Position numbers and translations under genes: made by a program. From contig NC_081408.1 of the NCBI RefSeq assembly GCF_030272615.1, positions 764,046,173 through 764,110,172 of the forward strand: a stretch of DNA of 64,000 bases, given 5' to 3'. This stretch comes from Cryptomeria japonica. Its lineage: Eukaryota; Streptophyta; Pinopsida; Cupressales; Cupressaceae. Position 1 is the first letter of the stretch, and every line of letters begins with the position of its first letter. The notes beneath the pieces were generated by a model. The model saw only the letters and a list, made by a program, of their open reading frames with translations, made no database searches and was not told where the DNA came from. Positions 1-11,851 of this stretch are shown here, in pieces.

Positions 1-223
1 CATTTCATTCTCATTATCTTTTCCATGTCAAAATTCCATTTTTCATACATCCTTCCATTTTTCTTATTACAAGTATACTTGCATTCTGGTTTTAAAATCC
101 CGATTGTGAAATATATCCTACCCCACTTGCATACTTGTAACACATCTCCCAAGATCCGAAATTGACCCAAAGCCAAGTTTCAAGTGTTCCTATTTATTTA
201 CCATTTTCCTCTCAAGAGGGATA

Positions 224-3200
224 GTGTTTTTCCCATTGAAAAGAAGAAATAGGTTTCATTCGATTGATCTTGATGTTGCTTTGACACTTCTAGATCTTCA
301 TCGCAGTGTGCCAGGCTCTTGTTCAATGACTGATTTACCACCTTCTTCTTCTCAAAAGAAGATTAAATACAAATATGATAGTACCAAAATGAGATCTCTC
401 CATCCCAAATTTTCACTCCCATGGAGCACATCAAAGATACAAAAAAGGGCATGTTGACATGTTAGAGTTCGTTAAACGGGTGGAGGATCCCAATGATAGC
501 AATATGCAACGCCTGTTGGAAAACCACATTCATCATTCTTCTTATTTTCCAGTGGATTCCCTATAACTTGAGTTATGTCTTGCTTGTGCTAGATATTTTG
601 ACAAAGAAAGAAGAACAATCAGGAATGATGATGGGGAAGTGATAATCCATCTTGATGTGGATATAATTGAGAAGGTTTTCAGAATACCACCAACACTTGT
701 TTACATAGATATCTCCAAAGATAGTGTAGCTGAGTATTATGCTTTAAGAGGAAAAGATTGCAAATGCCATATCAATAGATTGATCAGTGAGCCACGGGCT
801 GCTTTCACAAGGTGGGAAAAGTTGTACTGTAGTGATTTCAAGTGGAAAATCAGAGACATGATCACTCTTCTCAACAGGATGATGGGTTTAGAACATTCTA
901 ATATTTTTGAACCATGGATGTATAAGCTCATCATGCTCATAAGGCAGTCTCAACACATCTCTTGGGGCAAAATCATCAGTGATACCCTTTGTGAACAACT
1001 TGCAGTAGTTCCTTCCACCAGGAAGTTATACATGAACTCATATTTGGTGTATATAGCAACATCACTCAGACACTTCCCTTGTCTTTCTACCAAGGGTGAT
1101 CACTTTCTTATACCAGTGTGGGATTACTATGACCAATTGCCTTTGAGACCCAATAGATTGCACTTCAGGAGGGTCCAGGATGCCTTCTTTGGTCATTATA
1201 TGTTCCTATTTGATAAGACATTGAAAAACAAAAGAGTGTCAGATGTTGCATGGGAGAAGGTGAATAAATATGGCTTCTTATTTCTTCAATTCCCAGCTTT
1301 CACTTACATGAGAGATGGATATTATAACGGCCAGCCATATATGCTTCCTAGATATCCAACTGATAAGATCATTCTTATGGAGTTGGGAAGATAGATCATG
1401 GTTGTTCATGCACATCAATCTGTTAAGCATAAGGTTGGAATGGGAATTTTTACAAATAACCCATTAAAAATTGACCATTATCCCCTCATTACATCCACCA
1501 AAGCCAAGGCCATGGAGATCGAAATGCAGGAAATAAAACTCAAAAGGTTCAAGCCAAGAGTAGATTTTGATTACTGAGGCATGGAGGAGAAGATCAAAAA
1601 GTCCTTCACGCATGTGCATCAGATAGAAGACATTTGGGTTGATCTTTGCACATGAAAGGAGATTCGTAATATGGATTATTGCAGACTCACTCTTGAGCAG
1701 ATTGTTGACCTAAACTTGGTAAACCTCCTGAAGGAATGATTAATGATGGAGAGATACTTGATCCTAGATATGTTGAAAAGAGAGTTGATGAAGCACCACT
1801 TTCGTCAATTCAATGGTCGCATAAGGAAGCACTTCCATTCTTGATAGATTTCAGCCTATCTTAGCTAACACCAATACTTGGCTCAAGGGTAATGATTTTA
1901 GATTCATCAAGATCAAGGTTGGAAAAGAAGGTAATTCTAAAGGACCTATCGGACTCAAGTCTAAAATCAAAGTAGACAACAAGGAAGGTGCATCATCTTC
2001 AAGCACAAAAATCAAGTTGAAGGTTTGCAGAGCAATGGTTCTTCCTCCTGAAGAAGTGAGAGTCGAGAGAAATAAAAGCCTCAGCTTCATATTCATGTAA
2101 TTGATGCTAAAGATATAGAGGAGGAATTACAATCAGATAATGCTCCCGAGTCACCCATTTCAGAGTCACCTCATGAAGTTCCCCCTCAGATTCCTTTAGA
2201 ATTACCTATGTCTTCTCTTGACGTGAATGTGGATACTTTTTCTATTATTCAAATTGTTCCTATTTCAGCTGGTGAATCTCCTTAAAGGATCATTCCAATT
2301 TCAGTAGCAGAGCCATCTCTTGATCATCCTCAACTGAATTTGATGAATATCTTTGAGGGTAATCCTACATATGCCCCTTTGTCAGAGATTGATACTTTTG
2401 CTTCTAGTTTTGATGAGTTCATGATGCAGTCATCAGGACTTTTGGTTAATGAGAAGTCTATAGTTGCTATTCAAATACTAACTTCTACCAGGATGACGAC
2501 TATTGTTCAAACAGAAACTGCTTCTCCCTCACTTTCAGTTGTTGCTCAAGGAGAATTGATGGCTTTACCTCCATGCCTTAGTTCTTTTACACCTAAAAGA
2601 AATAAGTAAGAAATCTCTCCTGACATATTTGATTTCCAACATCTCAAGCAATCAAAACCCAAGGTTGCTAAAAGAGCTAAGATGATTTCAAGGGTGACAA
2701 TTGATAGTAACAAGATGAAGGCGGCTGAAATGGTTGAGCCAATTGTGGATGAGCCATAGGAAGAAATGCAAGCTATTGATTACAGGATCACAAGGGTAGA
2801 GTTGGGCAACAAACAGACGAAGTGGTAAAACATAATGCTCAACATTTTTTAGCCTCATTGGTGCAGCGGTGTGATGAACTTCTAGCAAAGAAGGATAAGG
2901 TAAAAGAGGAAAATGCGCTACTTGTTGCAGCAATCCAAAAGGTTACCAAGTCTTCAAATGAAGGGTACAATCATTCAACTTCTTCAAATACAAAAGAATT
3001 AGTTCAAGCAGTTGAAAGAGTTGCTCAAAAGGTACAAGTGTTGGATTCTTGGGTAGATCAGCTTCATGATTTATGTACTCAACTATTGAAAGATGTGTAC
3101 CAAATGATGATCAAGTTGGAGACCATTGAAGAAAAATTGAACTAGGCTTCTGATGTTTTCAAACAGAACCTAGAAAGGGTTGAAGGCAATTTGACGATTT

Positions 3201-3664
3201 GGCACAAGATGCCTCAAGAAAAGTTGAATGTTCTCCAAGAACATGACATTATTTCTTCCAGAGTCATGTACCTAGAATTTGAAGAACTTCTGGAGAACAA
3301 AGTCCTTGTTCTCAAGTCACTCATTGAGGATATTGATGATGCCATGAAATTATGCACTAAAGCGTTGCAAGATGTTGTTTCTTGTTGTGAGAAAGCCTCT
3401 TGTAATGTTATGGATCAGAATGGGGAATTGTTGCCAGAAGAGGAAGTTCTTTGAGATCTACAGATGAAGATTCACCATGGATGGAGTAATGAAGAATTTT
3501 CAGTTGTATCAATTCAAGCTTTGGTGAAATACCAAATCTTATTGCAGGAAATCCAATCTTCTCTTGAGAAGAACAACATCACAATCCTTCATTGTTGCGA
3601 TGTTGTTGTGAAAACCATGATCATTGCAAAGAATACTCATGAACTGAATCTTGATAAACTGTAA
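224..3664 (+). pseudogene. Decayed accessory-type gene of unknown family with coiled-coil C-terminus
   Basis: The family is not recognised. The longest open stretch (639-1394, 251 codons) begins at a GTG, not an ATG; the frame is already open upstream to a TAA at 563-565, so this is not a true start. It contains Trp/Tyr/His-rich segments such as HFPCLSTKGDHF and PRYPTDKIILMELGR. After the TAG at 1392-1394 the same frame continues for about 60 codons to a TGA near 1576. From 2822 to 3664 another frame holds three open pieces separated by single stops, rich in Glu/Lys/Leu heptads (LLAKKDKVKEENALL, LETIEEKLN), which suggests a coiled coil. A conserved N-terminal block followed by a coiled coil recalls accessory genes carried by plant LTR elements, but no domain can be named. 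Clearly a pseudogene. Confidence 0.6.
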
Positions 3665-3699
3665 ATGATCATCCAGAAGTTTGAAAGGTTCATAGCCAA

Positions 3700-4790
3700 A
3701 CATGTTGTAACATAAGCATTTTTCAACACTTAGTTGTTGTCTTAAAATTGTAATTTTTGTATTGCAGTTGCCTTGTTGACAAGCTTACTTGTAAAAACAA
3801 TTTTATAAATTGCAAGCTAATTCATTACTTGCATTTTTGTAATTACAAGTTGGCTGATTACAAGTCAATTTAGAATAGGACTTGTAATTTTGAATAAGTC
3901 TTAATAGTTGAATAAGTCATGGTGGTTGAGATAATTTCTCAAGTTAGTTGAGATCCTCCCACCTTTTTCTCAAGAATCCTCTCCTATAAATACTTGAGGG
4001 GGTCTATTGTAATTTTTATCTTTTGAAAAGCAAGTAAGAAAACTCTACTAAAATTTACAACAAGAAAGACTTTGTGATTTTTATATGTAGATTGAAGTTG
4101 AAAGAAATAGAAGAAGATTGCTCAATAATTGAGACTTTGTGCTAAATACCTCAAGCTTGTGTTCAATATTATCTTTCTTGCTAGTGTTTCTATAAGAGCT
4201 TAATTAAATTTTATTTGTAGACTTTGTGTTGCAAGTATTGGAGATTAATATAAATTAGACTGGATATTTTGGTGAGAGAAGTTGTAGGACTTTGTGTCTA
4301 CACTTGTTCTTGGGAGAAAGTAGAGGGAGATTTTGTGATAAGAAATAGTTGGGAGACTTTGAGCTCACACTGGTTCTTGTTGTTTTATGTAGAAGAATAA
4401 GATATTTCAGACTTTTTGCTGCTATACTTTGTTCTTGATTATCATTGATATAGAAAAGGGTAGATAGGATTTCACATATTCAAGACTTTGAGCTTGATAT
4501 TATTGTCTCATCCTGAAGGAAGTGACGCAAGTCTTTGTGCTTTCAGAAAACTTCATTTCCTTTCTCTCACTTTGTTTTATAAGTTGTTAATGTTGTTATT
4601 TTCAATTGCTATCACTTTTCTATGAAGAGAAGAGGATATATTTTTCCTTGAACAAAGAAGAAGAAACTATTGTCTCATCCGTTTTTAGTTTAAGAGTAGT
4701 TTATAGATAGGGGGAGCCTTTCCTTAATTAAGAGAGTATCATACTCACACTTTGTGGCTAAAACCACAATTTTGTACATTCCTCAGGTGT
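3700..4790 (+). other. LTR-like non-coding region with TATA box and spaced 'gactttgtg' motifs
   Basis: No coding potential. It opens with AT-rich sequence containing repeated 'acttgtaa/ttgcaagt' words, has a TATA box at 3983-3992 (CCTATAAATA) and then a stretch with the word gactttgtg or a close variant at about 4069, 4132, 4219, 4288, 4358, 4410, 4489 and 4530. U3, TATA and transcribed leader in this order suggest an LTR in plus orientation. No matching second LTR, target duplication or primer site was found, so the ends are approximate. Confidence 0.35.
3983..3992 (+). promoter_or_regulatory. TATA box of LTR-like region
   Basis: CCTATAAATA sits in AT-rich DNA just before a long non-coding leader, as in plant LTR promoters. 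Confidence 0.4.
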
Positions 4791-4811
4791 AAAAAATTTT
4801 CAACCAACAAA

Positions 4812-5045
4812 ATATGGCATGTATGGCCACCCGAACAAATGTTCTGACTAAAAACCTTTGTTTGTAGAAACCAAAAACATTCTATTTTTTGGTGCAAGAG
4901 GTCAGACCTCAAAATCACCCCACATACTTGTGGTTCTTAGTAGAGACAACAATTCTTTTTTGATCTTTGAATCTTAGAGAATTCAGAATTTGGTATGCCT
5001 GAGAAGTGATTGTCGTGGTGGGGGAGCCAATGCTACCAAATTCTT
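4812..5045 (+). repeat. Leader block homologous to 40,306-40,530
   Basis: The block shares ordered words with the leader of the Tat element at 40.3 kb: GCATGTATGGCCAC, ACTAAAAAC, GCAAGAGGTC, TTAGTAGAGA, GAGAAGTGA and GGAGCCA. Similarity looks near two thirds by eye. It marks this region as retroelement leader, not host DNA. Confidence 0.6.
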
Positions 5046-5466
5046 AGGTTGTCCACTCTAAATAAGCGCAGTTTGGATTAATTTTTGATGTGGGATCCAA
5101 TAGGTATTGTTTTGGCCAACCATAGGAATCGTGCTTTTTTTTTTGTTTCACCCACACTGTCTTCTAATTGGCTGTAATTTATGATTCCATAGAAACATAG
5201 AAAAACTTAGGCTGTCACAGAAAACTGAGAGTTGTCCACGCATTGAAAACTTAGAATTTTGCATTGGTCTAGTTAGGTTTTTGCTTCCATCTAAATAGTA
5301 CTTTTCATGTGTCCTATCTGTGTTTCATAATTGTTCATTTAATATTTCACATATGTCAGTCTACTATGTCACATTTGTCCAAGAACAACATTCAATCCTT
5401 AATAATAAAAAAATCAGGATTCATACTACCTCCCATGTTTCTATGATTAAAAAAACCTGTCCAGAG

Positions 5467-6200
5467 TCCTTAGGATCCCATAGTTTGCATGTCCTTCATC
5501 CTCTTTAGAATATAGGAGTTGAGAAAATACAACACCACAGGAGCCCAAATGATCTCTGCAAACTGAAAAATCTGTTACAAGGAGAAGCAAGGAAGCAAAT
5601 CACAGAAGGAACAAAAAAATAGAAAATATGCTCAAAAAGAGAGATCTCAATATTCACAAAATGTGTAATGTAATAATAATCCTTCTTCTTACAAAGAAAA
5701 GAAAGAACTCAACCTTTAATAGGTCAAGAAACCCTAAGAGGGAAAACCTAGGTTTACATATAATAATTAATAAAATAATTAATTAATATGCACCTAATGT
5801 TAGCTTAAGTGTAAAAAGATAATTGGGAACTTAAAGAATTAAATAAATATTGTTTAATTAATCAAGTAAAGACCCAATTACTCTAACATAGAATTCCATA
5901 GTTTGCATGTCCTTTATTATCTTTAGAATCTCATAGTTTGCATGTCCTTCAATATCCTTAGAATCTCATAGTTTTCATGTCCTTCATTGTTTTTAGAATC
6001 CCATAGATTACATGTCCTTAATCATCCCTATGTTTCTAAAGTTTTCATGTCCATTGTTTTTAGAATCACATAGTTTGCATGCCCTTCATTATCCTTAGAA
6101 TCTCATAGTTTGCATGTCCTTCATTTTCTTTAGGATCCCATAGTTTGCATGTCCTTCATTGTCCCTAGGATCACATAGATTGCATACCCTCAATTATCCA
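5467..6200 (+). repeat. Minisatellite, ~32-bp unit, interrupted
   Basis: The words 'cccatagtttgcatgtcctt' and 'cattatccttagaatct' recur roughly every 30-35 bp. One unit lies at 5467-5511 and about nine degenerate units at 5890-6200. The two parts are separated by the 377-bp insert at 5512-5888. Confidence 0.75.
5512..5888 (-). mobile_element. Probable solo LTR or short non-autonomous LTR element splitting the minisatellite
   Basis: The insert is flanked by TAGAAT on both sides (5506-5511 and 5889-5894) and its removal rejoins the minisatellite. Read on the minus strand it starts TGTTAGAGTAATTGGG, consistent with an LTR start, and contains CTTAGGGTTTCTTGACC. The other end, CTCCTAT, lacks the expected CA. 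No coding sequence. Alternative: a MITE without clear terminal inverted repeats. Confidence 0.5.
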
Positions 6201-6229
6201 TAGAGTCTTTAGGTTCCAATATAAACACA

Positions 6230-7895
6230 AACTTCAACCAAGTCCCAAGTCAACACCCATGCAATCAAGACCATAACCAAAATCCAACCATGTCTATTCC
6301 TCAAAATAATTCACATGTTCTTCCAAAGAACAATCACATACTAAACATTCTCACAAAGGCTTTCCAAAACACGCTTTCCAAGCAAGATCAAAATAATATA
6401 CCAATGTCTATCAATGACTCATCCTCTCATAAGGGAATTGACTATCAAGTAGCCCTCATATCTCCCACCATTTTTCCATCCCATGATCAATCCTTACCAT
6501 CTCTATCAAACAATGCATTCAATGATGAAACTTTCCAAGGGTTATCCATAGTACAAATCCAAGCTAATCCATTTCTTAATACAAATCCCTAGCACAATAC
6601 AAAAATCCTAGATCCAATGCCACCATATGCTACATTCCCAATCAAACCCACTCTAGAGAGTCCCATTCAAAATCCTTTCTCATCATGCCAAAATGTTGAA
6701 TCCTTCTGAGAATCCCCCATGCATATCCAAAATCCTACCCCATGTCAAGAGGATAATCCAAATTTAGAAGAAATGAGTCCTAACATAAATCAATATCAAG
6801 ATACCATGACTCTCTAATCTAATCCAATTTTTTATCAAGATCCCACCTATCGAGAACCTTATGAAGCTCCCCTAATCCTTTTCTATTCCATTCATGATTA
6901 TCCCCTTCCATCTCATGATTAAAGTGTCATTCTAGGTCCCATTCAACACCTACCTCCTAAGAAAGATCATGATATCCCTTCTATATCCTCAAATGATCCA
7001 ATTAAAAATTAAGAGCAAAGCACAAAATCCAACAGTCCAATTCAAATTCAAGAGAAAAGCACAAAATCCAATTATCCTATTCCAAGTCAAGATCAGATTT
7101 TCCCTTCATCTCCATGTCATAATCCTCCTAATCCACCTAAAGATCTAATCATCCCTTCTTATCCCCCTCATGATCCTAATTCACCTCAAGATCCCATTCC
7201 CCCTATCAAAGCTAGTCATGAACCACTTACCTATCAAATGGGTTCCTACACTTTCATCCAATCTGGTCTACTCCATGATCCTATCATTTCTTCCATAACA
7301 TATCTTCCTCAAAATGGACTCGAGTCTTGTTTTAAAAGAAACAAGTATCCCATTGCTAAAAATATTTGTGAAAACATGCATTATCAAGGCAAAGGGTTAG
7401 GCCTACATGAATAAGGTATATTAGAATCCCTTCATATCAAAGAAAATCTCAATCATCATGGCCTTGGATACATAGATCACTTTCAAGACATTGGTGTCTC
7501 TACTAAATCCCACATTCCTCCATCTAAACCCAAGCATACACAATTCCTATCCTCCAAATCCATTTTGGGTCCTTTTATTCCAAAATCAATGCCTTCCCCC
7601 CTTCCATCTATCGTAGGACCCTACATCCCTCCATCCACTATTTGTATGATCCCTAGCTCACAATCCAATTACCTTTTCATAAATAGAGACCAACAAAGGC
7701 ACGCATCTTTGAGCACCTTCCAACCATCTACCTAAATCAACCCATCCAAAAAACCTTCATGTCATTCCTATCTCTCCACGACTCCCATTCCCTTTGGAAG
7801 CAATTCGAATGCCAAGCATAAGATCTATAAGTCCAAAAATCCATATCCATCAAAAGATCAACATGTCCAATCTAAAAGACATGTCAAATAAAAAA
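6230..7895 (+). pseudogene. Tat-like polyprotein linker pseudogene with G-patch remnant
   Basis: One frame (starting near 6290) runs about 550 codons with only a few stops. The product is very rich in Pro, Ser, Asn and Gln. Around 7380-7480 it contains YQGKGLGLHE and HHGLGYIDH, the spaced Gly-Leu-Gly pattern of a G-patch (D111) domain. The better preserved Tat element in this window has the same kind of domain between protease and reverse transcriptase (46.9 kb), which supports the assignment. It ends in a Lys/Ser-rich tail. No protease, reverse transcriptase or integrase follows, so the pol core is lost or never was present in this copy. Confidence 0.5.
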
Positions 7896-10240
7896 AAATC
7901 TGATCCAAAAGCAAAAAGAAATACCCAAAAGGCCACAAAATCCCATTAAGCAAAAAGAAAAATCCATAACTATGTGGATTCCTAAGTCACTCTTATAAGT
8001 AATACATTCCAAAGAACTAGAAAGAAAAGAAAAATCAAAATCAATCTGGATTCCCATAAAAGCATTGCATACCAAAGAAAATCAAAATTGGCATCCAAAC
8101 TTGTTATTCACATAGCTTCCCTCAATTGTCCATCTACACATCTCCCACCTTCCAAATCTATTATTCCATCATTTCCTTCATCCATCTTAGGTCCTTATAT
8201 CTTGAGTTCTATATCCTCTCCTCCATCAAAATCTCAGAATCCAAAATTTACTTGTCTTCCATCACTCCACCACCTCACAAGGTGTGTGCCAATATTCATA
8301 TTGAAGACATTTCCATCTATCCTTGCACAAATATTCTAACATCCTATCTATTATCCAACACCTATTTGCCATCCTTCAATCCCTCTCATTAAATTCTTTG
8401 CACAAATCCTTCATTTGTGAAATAGAATTTGGGTCATTTTGTCACACACTCACCCATGTTTAATCTTATGTTCAATCCATTTCCTATATATATTTTCATG
8501 AAACACTTGAGAATCTGAGGTTGTTCCTCTTAGCATTATCTTTTGGTTGGGATGCGTACTCGATCGGAAAGAGAATCACTTTTGTATCTTGATACCAACA
8601 TCTTTTGATTACTATATCTCACACACTTAATCAATTGCCCTAAGTCATTGTGGTTTCTTGGGTGAAGATGTGACTAGTGAAAAATCTAAAATACTGCTTC
8701 AACGCCACTATAATTCTCAAACCCACATGAGCTTCATTGCTTACAAGCCAATGTGAGAAAAATAAATGATGAAAAAAGACATATCAAAAGATCAAAAGAG
8801 AAGAATGAGCCAGAAAAGGAAATACCAAGAAAAGAAAAGCAAAAAATAATGCATCAAATTAAATATCAAAATGCTTGGCTTTGGGAACCATCGGGGCTAT
8901 AGATGCCTACTTGCCAATGGAGAAATATTCATGAGATTACAATGATAACCTCATTGGGGCTATAGATGCTCGCTGGCAGTGAGGCTCTATCCAAGATGCT
9001 TTTGAAGTCAAGGTAACTCACATATCTAGTCATGACAGATTCTAAGGATTACGATGATCATGTGGACTAGAATGAATGCATTTGCACACACATGGGTAAT
9101 CAAAGACTAAGTACCTTCATCCAGTTTGAGAGTCTTCTTTCCTTTTGAGTATGCTTCCTAGTCACTAGATATGTTTGATTGAATTTTTTAGAGGTTCTAA
9201 GTGTGGGTTGGGTCTCTATATTTGAAATGTTCAGGAACACTTATTTGGGTGGCGCTAGATGTTGTGATGATTTTACATATCGCCCTTTTGAAAATGAAGA
9301 CCTCTTAACTTGGGGACAACTTTCATCCACTATATTCTTCCTACTACATCTCTCATTATCCTTCGTCCACTATCTATCACCCTATCTACATCCATCGTTT
9401 TTTTCCATCTTTGATCTTGACAAAGCTAACGATATTCATAAGCATCAGGCATCCTATTTGCTTAACCTTATCCAAACCCTCTAGTCCATATCAATTATCA
9501 TATAAATTTATTCCATCATCCATTACTACCTATGATCTAGCTTCTCCTATTCATATCTCGTCTCCATCCATATCCTCTTTTCCATCTCTTGATCTTGATC
9601 AATACTAAGGACAAAAAGAAAAAGAAAAATGCAAAAAAATGGTTTCAAAAAGCTCTTGACACATCCCCTCAAGTCAACCATATTCCATTTCCTTACACTG
9701 TCAAATCCCTTAGCTTACAATCATGTTATCCATTGCAAGATAGTCCTTGGAAACCAACTCACTTCTAATTTCATAATAATCTACCTCCATCTTCCTCCTA
9801 TCCATCTCCACCTCAACAGTTCATTCATTCATTCATAATATTCCTTGCCTTTCCAGACATTGGGGAAAATAAATACATCTTACTTGAGAATAAATCATGA
9901 TAGGTCTTTTACATCAAATTAAATCAACAATAGAGAAACTCTCAAAGTCTGCAATCAAACTAATCACATGTCTTATTAATAAATCCATCGATCAAAATCT
10001 ATCAAACATCAACATGTCTGATACAAGGAAGGGTACACTCAAAACTAGACAGATCAGTCTTATATGGGGTACTCACTCCTTGAAACCAGATATTCCTATC
10101 AATGATCAAGCCATCAAAACAATGACATAGATTAGTATGGTTGTTGGATTTTGTTTAGTTAGTCATCTTTGTTAATTGATGACAGACCATGTTTCCCTTA
10201 TCAAAATTCAAAATTTCAAAAAAATACGTGCATTCAATTA
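7896..10240 (+). other. Non-coding interior of decayed Tat-like element
   Basis: No credible gene. The small reading frames here are short and start in low-complexity sequence. Two copies of 'ggggctatagatg' occur near 8890-8970. Near 9295 the phrase 'cttaacttggggacaact' resembles spacer text seen downstream of pol in plant gypsy elements. I see nothing else that can be named. Confidence 0.35.
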
Positions 10241-10274
10241 CATTGTCATTTAGATGCATTATCATTTAGTTGCA

Positions 10275-10480
10275 TTGTCATCAAATCAAAAAAAAATTCA
10301 AAAATCCAAAGAAAATTATAAAAAGTCCTGAAAAAATTTAAAAATTTCAGAAATCCAAATAAAATCATAAAAAGTCTTGAAAACAATACATGTAAATTAT
10401 AAAAAGTCCTTGAAAAAATTAATTCAAAAATCGAAAGAAAATCATGAAAAAGTCCTAAAAAAATTACCAAAATTCATGTA
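10275..10480 (+). repeat. Post-pol tandem repeat 'aaaagtcctgaaaaaatt' of decayed Tat-like element
   Basis: At least four degenerate copies of ATAAAAAGTCCTGAAAAAAT occur. The same word forms the 31-bp tandem repeat just after the integrase of the Tat element at 51,737, so this marks the region 3' of a lost pol gene. Confidence 0.6.
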
Positions 10481-10824
10481 ATGAAATGTCTCACAGAGAT
10501 CAAACACTTGAGCAGATACCCATTAAACACTTCACAAGGAGCTTATAACAAGATCAAACTATCTTATCAAGATCATCAATCAACCGATCAATTGTCTTAT
10601 CAATCGAATCATCCAATTCTATCAATCAATCAATCATGATCAACTTGTCTTATATAGGGAGGGCTACACTCAAAACCAGATAGCCTACTCTTATACAAGA
10701 TATTGGGTCTCTGAAACTAGGCATTCTTATCAACCATCACATCAAGCAAAATGAAGACATAGATTAGTATGGCTATTGGATTTTATTTTGGTTAGTCTTT
10801 ATCTTTATCAATTGGTGACAGATC

Positions 10825-10925
10825 ATGTTCTTATGCTACTCGAGGATGTCCACAAGTGACTAGAGGAGTCGGGACGGTTTATGATTCTTTTCTTTGTTTG
10901 TTGTTTATGGTGTGAACCGATGAAG
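10825..10925 (+). repeat. Conserved post-pol block shared with 52,575-52,670
   Basis: 'ctcgaggatgtccacaagtgactagagg', followed by 'tttgttgtttatggt', matches 'ctcaaggatgtccatgactagagaaac' and 'ttgttgtctatggttt' at 52.6 kb in the same order. It is a shared 3' non-coding region of two Tat-type elements. Confidence 0.55.
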
Positions 10926-11327
10926 TTCTGGGGCAATGGTACTTTGGGTGTTTGTGGTGGCACGTTCATTCGGAAAGTATCCTATACAAAAATGAAAGTC
11001 AAGGATAGCTATGCTTGTGACTATCACACATACCTCGACCCTTAGTGCTACACCTAGAATGAAAGGTTTCACTCCTTGTTTGCAAAGTGTTTGTTTTCTA
11101 CAATGGGATATCATTTGCACCTTGATTTTTCATATCCTGGTGTACAAAGGTCCACTGTTATATAAATAAGGCTTAAGGATGATAATGTTGCACTATAATA
11201 AAGACACAAAAATTTGTGATAGTTTTATTTTATCATATCAACTATTTTATTCATCAATCAATTATATTTCCTAACATTCTTCACTTCTTACAAATCAATC
11301 TTCACTTTCATCATAATTTATCAATCA

Positions 11328-11560
11328 TTTGTCTTATGTGGGATGGGTCCTTCCTGAAACCAGATGATCACATCTATCTTTGTCTTATACAAGATGTGTC
11401 CTTCCTAAAACCAAACGGTCATATATCTTTGTCTTATATAGGATGTGTTCTTCCTGAAACCAAACAATGATTTATCTTTGTCATATATAGGATGTGCCCT
11501 TCCTAAAACTAGATGCTTTCATCAATCATTTGTCTTATACAAGATGTGTCCTTCCTGAAA
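11328..11560 (+). repeat. Tandem repeat, ~50-bp unit, five copies
   Basis: Five degenerate copies of GTCTTATAYARGATGTGTCC plus TTCCTRAAACCA begin near 11331, 11383, 11433, 11480 and 11532. Two weaker relatives lie at 10,055 and 10,650. Short open frames across it are repeat artefacts. Confidence 0.7.
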
Positions 11561-11851
11561 TCCAATCAATCTAGTCAATCATATCAATATGATCAATCAA
11601 TCAATCTACAAATCATTCCAACCATATCTTCTATCCACTCAAACCCATTCAGGTCATCAACTAATCATTATTTCATCTTTCATCTAACATTCTTCTACTT
11701 TCAAGAGATCATGCATGCCCTTAATGCACAACCAATCTCTCGAGGGGGCATCAACATTACACCCTACTGTTGTCGGGACACACAAGGGCAAGAATTTTTT
11801 TCATTTTCTTTGAAACAACATTGTTCCAACATTGTCTCAAACAGGAGCAAA

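Noticed and set aside
639-1394. Intact 251-codon gene
   Set aside because: The start is GTG, the frame is open upstream to a stop, and coding traces continue after the TAG; it is part of a larger broken gene.
5890-6200. CRISPR-like direct repeats
   Set aside because: Repeats are degenerate with no unique spacers, and the DNA is plant retroelement sequence.
8088-8392. Two overlapping frames of 83 and 88 codons
   Set aside because: Low-complexity Ser/Pro/Ile readings of the decayed linker in two frames; no independent gene.
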